From contig JAUCNG010285517.1 of assembly GCA_032353305.1 (NCBI GenBank), positions 1-12,347 on the forward strand: a stretch of DNA of 12,347 nucleotides, given 5' to 3'. Shown in pieces: positions 9,801 to 12,347 of the stretch. Numbering within the stretch: position 1 is the first letter of the stretch; the number at the start of each line of letters is the position of its first letter. The DNA comes from Cephalothrix spiralis. Lineage: Eukaryota > Nemertea > Palaeonemertea > Archinemertea > Cephalotrichidae. The position numbers and the translations under genes are program-made. The notes beneath the pieces were generated by a model. It saw only the letters and a list, made by a program, of their open reading frames with translations, had not been told where the DNA came from and did not search any database.

Positions 9801-12225
9801 TGACAGAGGATACTCTCTAGCTATAAGCACTTGATCGTATGGTATTTCTTAAATTGTCCCAGTTCAGCATATATGTATCGCATCAGTTTACATATGTTTG
9901 TAAATCATTCTTACCTGACTATGTCTTGTACTTTCATCTTTCAGGTCTTTAAACTTAGCTGGCAGATCATTGATGTTTTTGAATGGATCATCAACTTCCT
10001 CTAAACTAAATTAAAAGTTTTCAGTTGTACTCTTACATTACAACACATATTTGAGACATGTATCGAGTACTAAGTATTTTATCCAGGTGAAAATGAAAAC
10101 ATACAAAATAATATCGTATAATCTGATGATAACTTCAATGTATTTTGTTAAATATCGTGTTGATTTAGATAAATACAACTTACTTTTTCTTTATTTCTTT
10201 GACATCCTCCAGTGCTGAATGTAGCTGATTTAATCCAGTCCTTACGCCATCCAATTGAGACTGCACAGCAGTTTTCAACATGGCCTCAATTGAATCCTGT
10301 AGAAATGAAATATAAAACGATAATCAGTATAGAATTTCATTCTGGAGCATTTTGGGAGGCAATGTATATGCATTACTTAAAAATAAGTTCAGAAGGTAAG
10401 ATAAGAAGACAATAAAAGATAATATTACCTTTTTCCTTGCATGTTTTCTTCGTAATTGGTCAACTCTATCTAATTGGTCAGGCCTCTATAAAATAAAAAA
10501 AAAACTAATAAATACAACTAAACATTTAAAGGAAAACTATAAGAAAAACCTCTGTTCCTTTTCCATTTACAAACATTACAAAACTTGCCATAATTAATCA
10601 TTTAATTGGCACTGCATACTTTTAAGGTTAGGCCTAATGGATAAGTAGTGCCTGGACTCTGTTTTGAAAATATATGTTTGGAAAGGTAAGACCATTTCTC
10701 AAAAACCATAATAGTCTACATAACCAAAATCTGAAGGCACAAAGAAAAATGAAATAAAAACAGTTTTTTCAAAAAGTTCTCAATATCACATCAGGTCATT
10801 TTGTTTTGGTGCAAAATATGCAAGCAATTCACTTAAAAAAGCTAAGCAGTGTCAAGAATATATCAAACAAGTTATCTATGCAAAATATTTGAAAAAAATC
10901 ACAAATTTTCAAGTCATCAAAATAAACATTTCTCATTTTTTTTTAGATTTTTGAGAAATATTTAAATAAATGCTAATTTTCTAACCACAATTTTTTTCTT
11001 CAAAACTGGGTATTTCACCTTTTAAGATCCTCAAAAACAGTTAGTTCATGACACCATGCCAATAGGTACTTTTGCTAGGCTTTGTCACAGCTAATGCTAC
11101 CTCTGATCAATAATTTTTTAAAGAGAAATAACAGACCACAAAATTCCTATTATTAAGGAATAAATTGAAAGGTCGGATCATAAAATTAACCAATAAATTT
11201 GCTCCTGCATTTCCAGAATTGTGGCCTAATTGGTTCTCAGCACAATAAAAGGTCAAAAAATTCTCAGCACAATAAAAGGTCAAAAAAAATAAAAAGTTAT
11301 GGTTTTGTACCCTCATTCTCAGAGAAAATTGAAATGCACATCGGAAACTATGGTTAAAGACAAAATAATTTGGAACCAGGTTGACTTCATATGTCACAAT
11401 CAATGAAATTCTATTGAATTTAAAAATCAATATTATTTACTGCTAAAAAGTAAAGTGATAGAAATGGACTACTTCTGGCAAAACCAGATTGACATTGGTG
11501 TTGTTTAAGCCCTGACTTGCAGTGGGCGACTTGGCTCAGTGGGTCTGTCGGTGTGTTTCATCATGATTAACTCTCAGAATCCAACGTTCTAAATCGACCG
11601 TCAGATACCTCGACATTGTGCTAGCATATCCAAGCGAGTGATGTCATCACTGGGTCTAGAAATAACCCACCAATCAGCATCAAGTTCAAACATTTGGAAT
11701 CAACTCTAATCAGTGATTTCACCACCCCTACTTCAATTTAATGATGGCACCCTACACCTGTTAATTACGCACAAATGCTTGCCAAAAAGACTCTAGTAGA
11801 CTTATCTGATCAAATGTGTAAAGCAACTTGTTTTTAACATTTCAGGAAAATATTAGACTATGTTACGCTAGGATATATACCAGGGAAATTTTTTTGAATT
11901 TTTCCGCAAAAAATTCAACAGGCAGGCAGAGTCCTGGGATTTCCGATCGAAATGAGGGCGTAGATCCAAACTTCTAAGGCAGGGATCAAAAATGATTAAA
12001 ACATGAATTTGAATAACACAAAAGATAAAAAAAAGTGACAAAAGCTTTTAAAACTTTCAAACTTTAACTTCAGTTCAAGATTTCACCATTTTGTTCACTT
12101 TCAGTTTCAGTTTCACATGTCCAAAACAACGGGAAAATGAAACAAACCTGTAGTAAGCTAGCTACTTGCTTGGCTGCTTTCAATTTAGCATCAGCTTCTA
12201 ATTTGTCAAGATCTAGCGTTTCCAT
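6711..12225 (-). CDS. EXOC3: EXOC3 (exocyst component 3 / Sec6), N-terminal part, seven exons, continues past left edge
   Basis: Sec6 is a core subunit of the octameric exocyst, which tethers secretory vesicles to the plasma membrane before SNARE fusion; its N-terminal helices pack with Sec8 in the CorEx bundle (family knowledge). Here seven exons join in one frame to give residues 1-225 plus two bases of the next codon. The match to human EXOC3, recalled from memory, is collinear: [13 protein letters not shown] at residue 27, [20 protein letters not shown] near 55, [16 protein letters not shown] near 110, [12 protein letters not shown] near 152, [10 protein letters not shown] near 188 and ALRIIEREE at the end. 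All seven donors are GT; the six acceptors seen are AG. The ATG at 12225-12223 is chosen because an in-frame TAA lies six codons upstream (12243-12241). Introns 2 (132 bp) and 3 (178 bp) are short; intron 7 exceeds 6.7 kb. The family is usually near 750 residues, so about 70% lies outside. No frameshift or internal stop is present. Confidence 0.94.
6860..7668 (-). other. EXOC3 intron 6 (809 bp)
   Basis: The intron runs from donor GTAAGT to acceptor CATATTTTCAG and is AT-rich and non-coding. A stretch near 7501-7520 (CCCGTTCGAATTCCG) resembles a tRNA T-arm or B box, but no A box lies upstream, so at most it is a SINE fragment. I see nothing else in it. Confidence 0.8.
7669..7750 (-). CDS. EXOC3: EXOC3 coding exon 6 (82 nt)
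   Basis: The acceptor is TTTATTTCAG and the donor GTAAGT. One base completes Cys; 27 codons follow, [20 protein letters not shown] and QSPTDKN. The pattern HK-L-DLE-CRD-L-E matches human HRKLMDLECSRDGLLYE (recalled). The exon ends in phase 0. Confidence 0.91.
8013..8074. repeat. Three degenerate 20-21-bp tandem units
   Basis: Units at 8013-8033, 8034-8053 and 8054-8074 each begin TCAGYGAG and end in (C)TATC or CAATC. A diverged fourth unit may follow to about 8098, ending CACTATC. They sit in a patch with more G and C than the rest of the intron. Confidence 0.55.
8640..8843. repeat. Interspersed repeat, copy B
   Basis: This segment matches 649-755 inside the fold-back element. Shared blocks in the same order and strand are ATGGYAGCT, AATTTATKACATA, AAACCTGRTATTGCGAG, and GATACTTYTTGCGC followed by GAGGAGGG or TAGGAGGG. 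Copy B differs by an extra AT-rich stretch of roughly 90 bp at about 8716-8803. The flanks lack the long inverted arms seen around copy A. Confidence 0.7.
9254..9360 (-). CDS. EXOC3: EXOC3 coding exon 5 (107 nt, ends in phase 2)
   Basis: The acceptor is TTTATTTTCTAG and the donor GTAATT. It encodes [20 protein letters not shown], then [15 protein letters not shown], and the first two bases (TG) of a split Cys codon. ENLK-IF-VPE and LL-AH are conserved with human EXOC3 (recalled). It joins exon 4 across RHSQ|LLAA, matching the human HSQLAAA block. Confidence 0.93.
9361..9914 (-). other. EXOC3 intron 4 (554 bp)
   Basis: The intron runs from donor GTAAGA to acceptor TTTATTTTCTAG and is non-coding. 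Its only notable content is the CGTACG-rich repeat at 9586-9713; the rest is AT-rich with no recognisable element. Confidence 0.85.
9586..9713. repeat. CGTACG-rich repeat with two related halves
   Basis: Two similar segments start AAGGGGATGGGG (9586) and AAGGGGAGGGG (9672). Each continues through TCAGA...ATTTCG into a CGTAC-rich end (9611-9630 and 9702-9713), about 86 bp apart. The spacer holds GTCGTACGTACGCGTAC. It is much more CpG-rich than the surrounding intron, suggesting inserted repetitive DNA of an interspersed family. No coding potential is evident. Confidence 0.6.
9915..10005 (-). CDS. EXOC3: EXOC3 coding exon 4 (91 nt)
   Basis: The first base completes the split codon AA|T (Asn); the next 30 codons give [20 protein letters not shown] followed by [10 protein letters not shown]. 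The donor is GTAAGA. Three AG dinucleotides lie close together at the acceptor. Only the most upstream (10007-10006) keeps the frame: the second leads at once to TGA and the third shifts the frame. With this choice the stretch has the same length as the human segment between VKDI and HSQL (recalled). Confidence 0.9.
10184..10296 (-). CDS. EXOC3: EXOC3 coding exon 3 (113 nt, ends in phase 2)
   Basis: The acceptor is TTTCTACAG and the donor GTAAGT, close to consensus. The exon encodes [11 protein letters not shown], then [20 protein letters not shown] and VKEIKK, ending with AA of a split codon. [11 protein letters not shown] is shared with human EXOC3 (recalled). The heptad-like spacing of L, V and I suits the predicted N-terminal coiled coil. 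Confidence 0.93.
10429..10485 (-). CDS. EXOC3: EXOC3 coding exon 2 (19 codons)
   Basis: The acceptor is TTTTATAG and the donor GTAATA. The exon translates as [19 protein letters not shown]. This is the most diagnostic short block of the N-terminus: human Sec6 reads RPDQLDKVEQYRRREARKK at the same place (recalled). It is only 57 nt, so automated gene finders could miss it. It starts and ends in phase 0, so skipping it would keep the frame. Confidence 0.93.
11234..11287. repeat. 27-bp tandem duplication, two copies
   Basis: The unit at 11234-11260, beginning TTCTCAGCACAATAAAAGGT and ending in an A run, is repeated exactly at 11261-11287. The copies are identical, suggesting a recent slippage event in the intron. 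Confidence 0.9.
11532..11596 (+). repeat. tRNA-derived SINE head (A box and degenerate B box)
   Basis: TGGCTCAGTGGG (11532-11543) matches the RNA polymerase III A box and the D-arm of a tRNA. About 40 bp downstream, ACGTTCTAAATCG (11584-11596) is a degenerate B box. The preceding GGGCGACT resembles a tRNA 5' end. A tRNA-unrelated body probably follows, perhaps to about 11780, but I cannot fix its 3' end or a target duplication. It lies antisense to EXOC3 in intron 1. A degenerate tRNA pseudogene is the alternative. Confidence 0.45.
11894..11918. repeat. 10-bp perfect hairpin in intron 1
   Basis: TTGAATTTTT (11894-11903) and AAAAATTCAA (11909-11918) are exact reverse complements around a 5-nt loop, CCGCA. 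No T run or gene end makes it a terminator; it is probably chance or a small repeat remnant. Confidence 0.5.
12148..12225 (-). CDS. EXOC3: EXOC3 coding exon 1 (26 codons, phase 0 end)
   Basis: The exon opens with ATG at 12225-12223 and reads [20 protein letters not shown] followed by VASLLQ. The donor after CAG is GTTTGT. It encodes the charged, lysine- and alanine-rich start of the N-terminal helix; the final VASLLQ runs straight into the conserved RPDQL of exon 2. In human the equivalent piece ends AGMLQ before RPDQL (recalled), so the exon junction falls at a conserved boundary. Confidence 0.92.
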
Positions 12226-12347
12226 CTTATTGAATAAATTTTAATTAATACATTTTCATGATTTCAGTGATTTTTTTTCACTTCCGGTAGCTGATGATGA
12301 GGTCCACAAATTATTAAAAGTTACAAATCTTTTTCCGGTCGAGCTAA
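12226..12347 (-). promoter_or_regulatory. EXOC3: EXOC3 5' leader and probable core promoter
   Basis: This is the sequence just upstream of the EXOC3 ATG. It has an in-frame TAA at 12243-12241 and no clear TATA box at a usual distance. The minus strand carries ACCGGAAGTG (12279-12288), a strong match to the ETS/GABP core CCGGAAGT, and a weaker GACCGGAAAA (12331-12340). ETS sites near the start are common in TATA-less housekeeping promoters (general knowledge). The transcription start cannot be fixed from sequence alone. Confidence 0.5.
12279..12288 (-). promoter_or_regulatory. ETS/GABP-type binding site
   Basis: ACCGGAAGTG on the minus strand is a close match to the ETS-family consensus, 54 bp upstream of the EXOC3 start codon. 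Position and orientation fit a proximal promoter element; binding itself is inferred. Confidence 0.5.

Larger units (their letters stand above)
10486..12147 (-). other. EXOC3 intron 1 (about 1.66 kb)
   Basis: The intron runs from donor GTTTGT to acceptor TTTTATAG and is non-coding. It holds the SINE-like tRNA segment near 11532, a 27-bp tandem duplication at 11234-11287 and a 10-bp hairpin at 11894-11918. The 10750-11020 part is A/T-rich with poly-A and poly-T runs. I saw no exon or nested gene in it. Confidence 0.85.

Noticed and set aside
11107-11430. 107-codon frame on the minus strand with an internal repeat (FLTFYCAEN twice)
   Set aside because: The peptide repeat is the shadow of the 27-bp DNA duplication in intron 1; no homologue is recognised.

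Overview
This is a stretch of AT-rich eukaryotic nuclear DNA from an animal. The recognisable gene has small exons split by GT-AG introns, and its protein closely follows the vertebrate orthologue. The many TACATGTA-type words and the clutter of short inverted-repeat elements suggest a lophotrochozoan, perhaps a bivalve mollusc. That lineage guess is an inference and has not been tested.

The only gene I can support lies on the minus strand in the right half (6711-12225). It is the 5' part of EXOC3 (exocyst component 3, Sec6). Seven coding exons run leftward from an ATG at 12225: 12148-12225, 10429-10485, 10184-10296, 9915-10005, 9254-9360, 7669-7750 and 6711-6859. Spliced, they keep one open frame of 677 nt (225 codons plus two bases), about the first 30% of a protein usually near 750 residues. 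A short upstream region (12226-12347) holds an in-frame stop and an ETS-type site and probably contains the promoter and 5' UTR. No later exon was recognised between 1 and 6710, so intron 7 is at least 6.7 kb and the gene runs off the left edge.

The left half is that intron, and it is rich in repeats. A 1.4-kb fold-back element with long inverted arms fills 121-1514. A 208-bp MITE-like element with terminal repeats of about 33 bp lies at 2713-2920. A looser inverted-repeat pair bounds 4130-4333, an array of ACCAAAATGTC-type words in both orientations covers 5308-5520, and two adjacent hairpins lie at 6248-6307. The other introns carry a second copy of the fold-back core repeat (8640-8843), three degenerate 20-21-bp tandem units (8013-8074), a CpG-rich CGTACG repeat (9586-9713), a tRNA-like SINE head (11532-11596) and a 27-bp tandem duplication (11234-11287).

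I found no CRISPR array, prokaryotic gene, viral gene or intact transposase. The short open frames across the window are best explained as chance frames in AT-rich non-coding DNA, apart from one that reads through EXOC3 exon 7.
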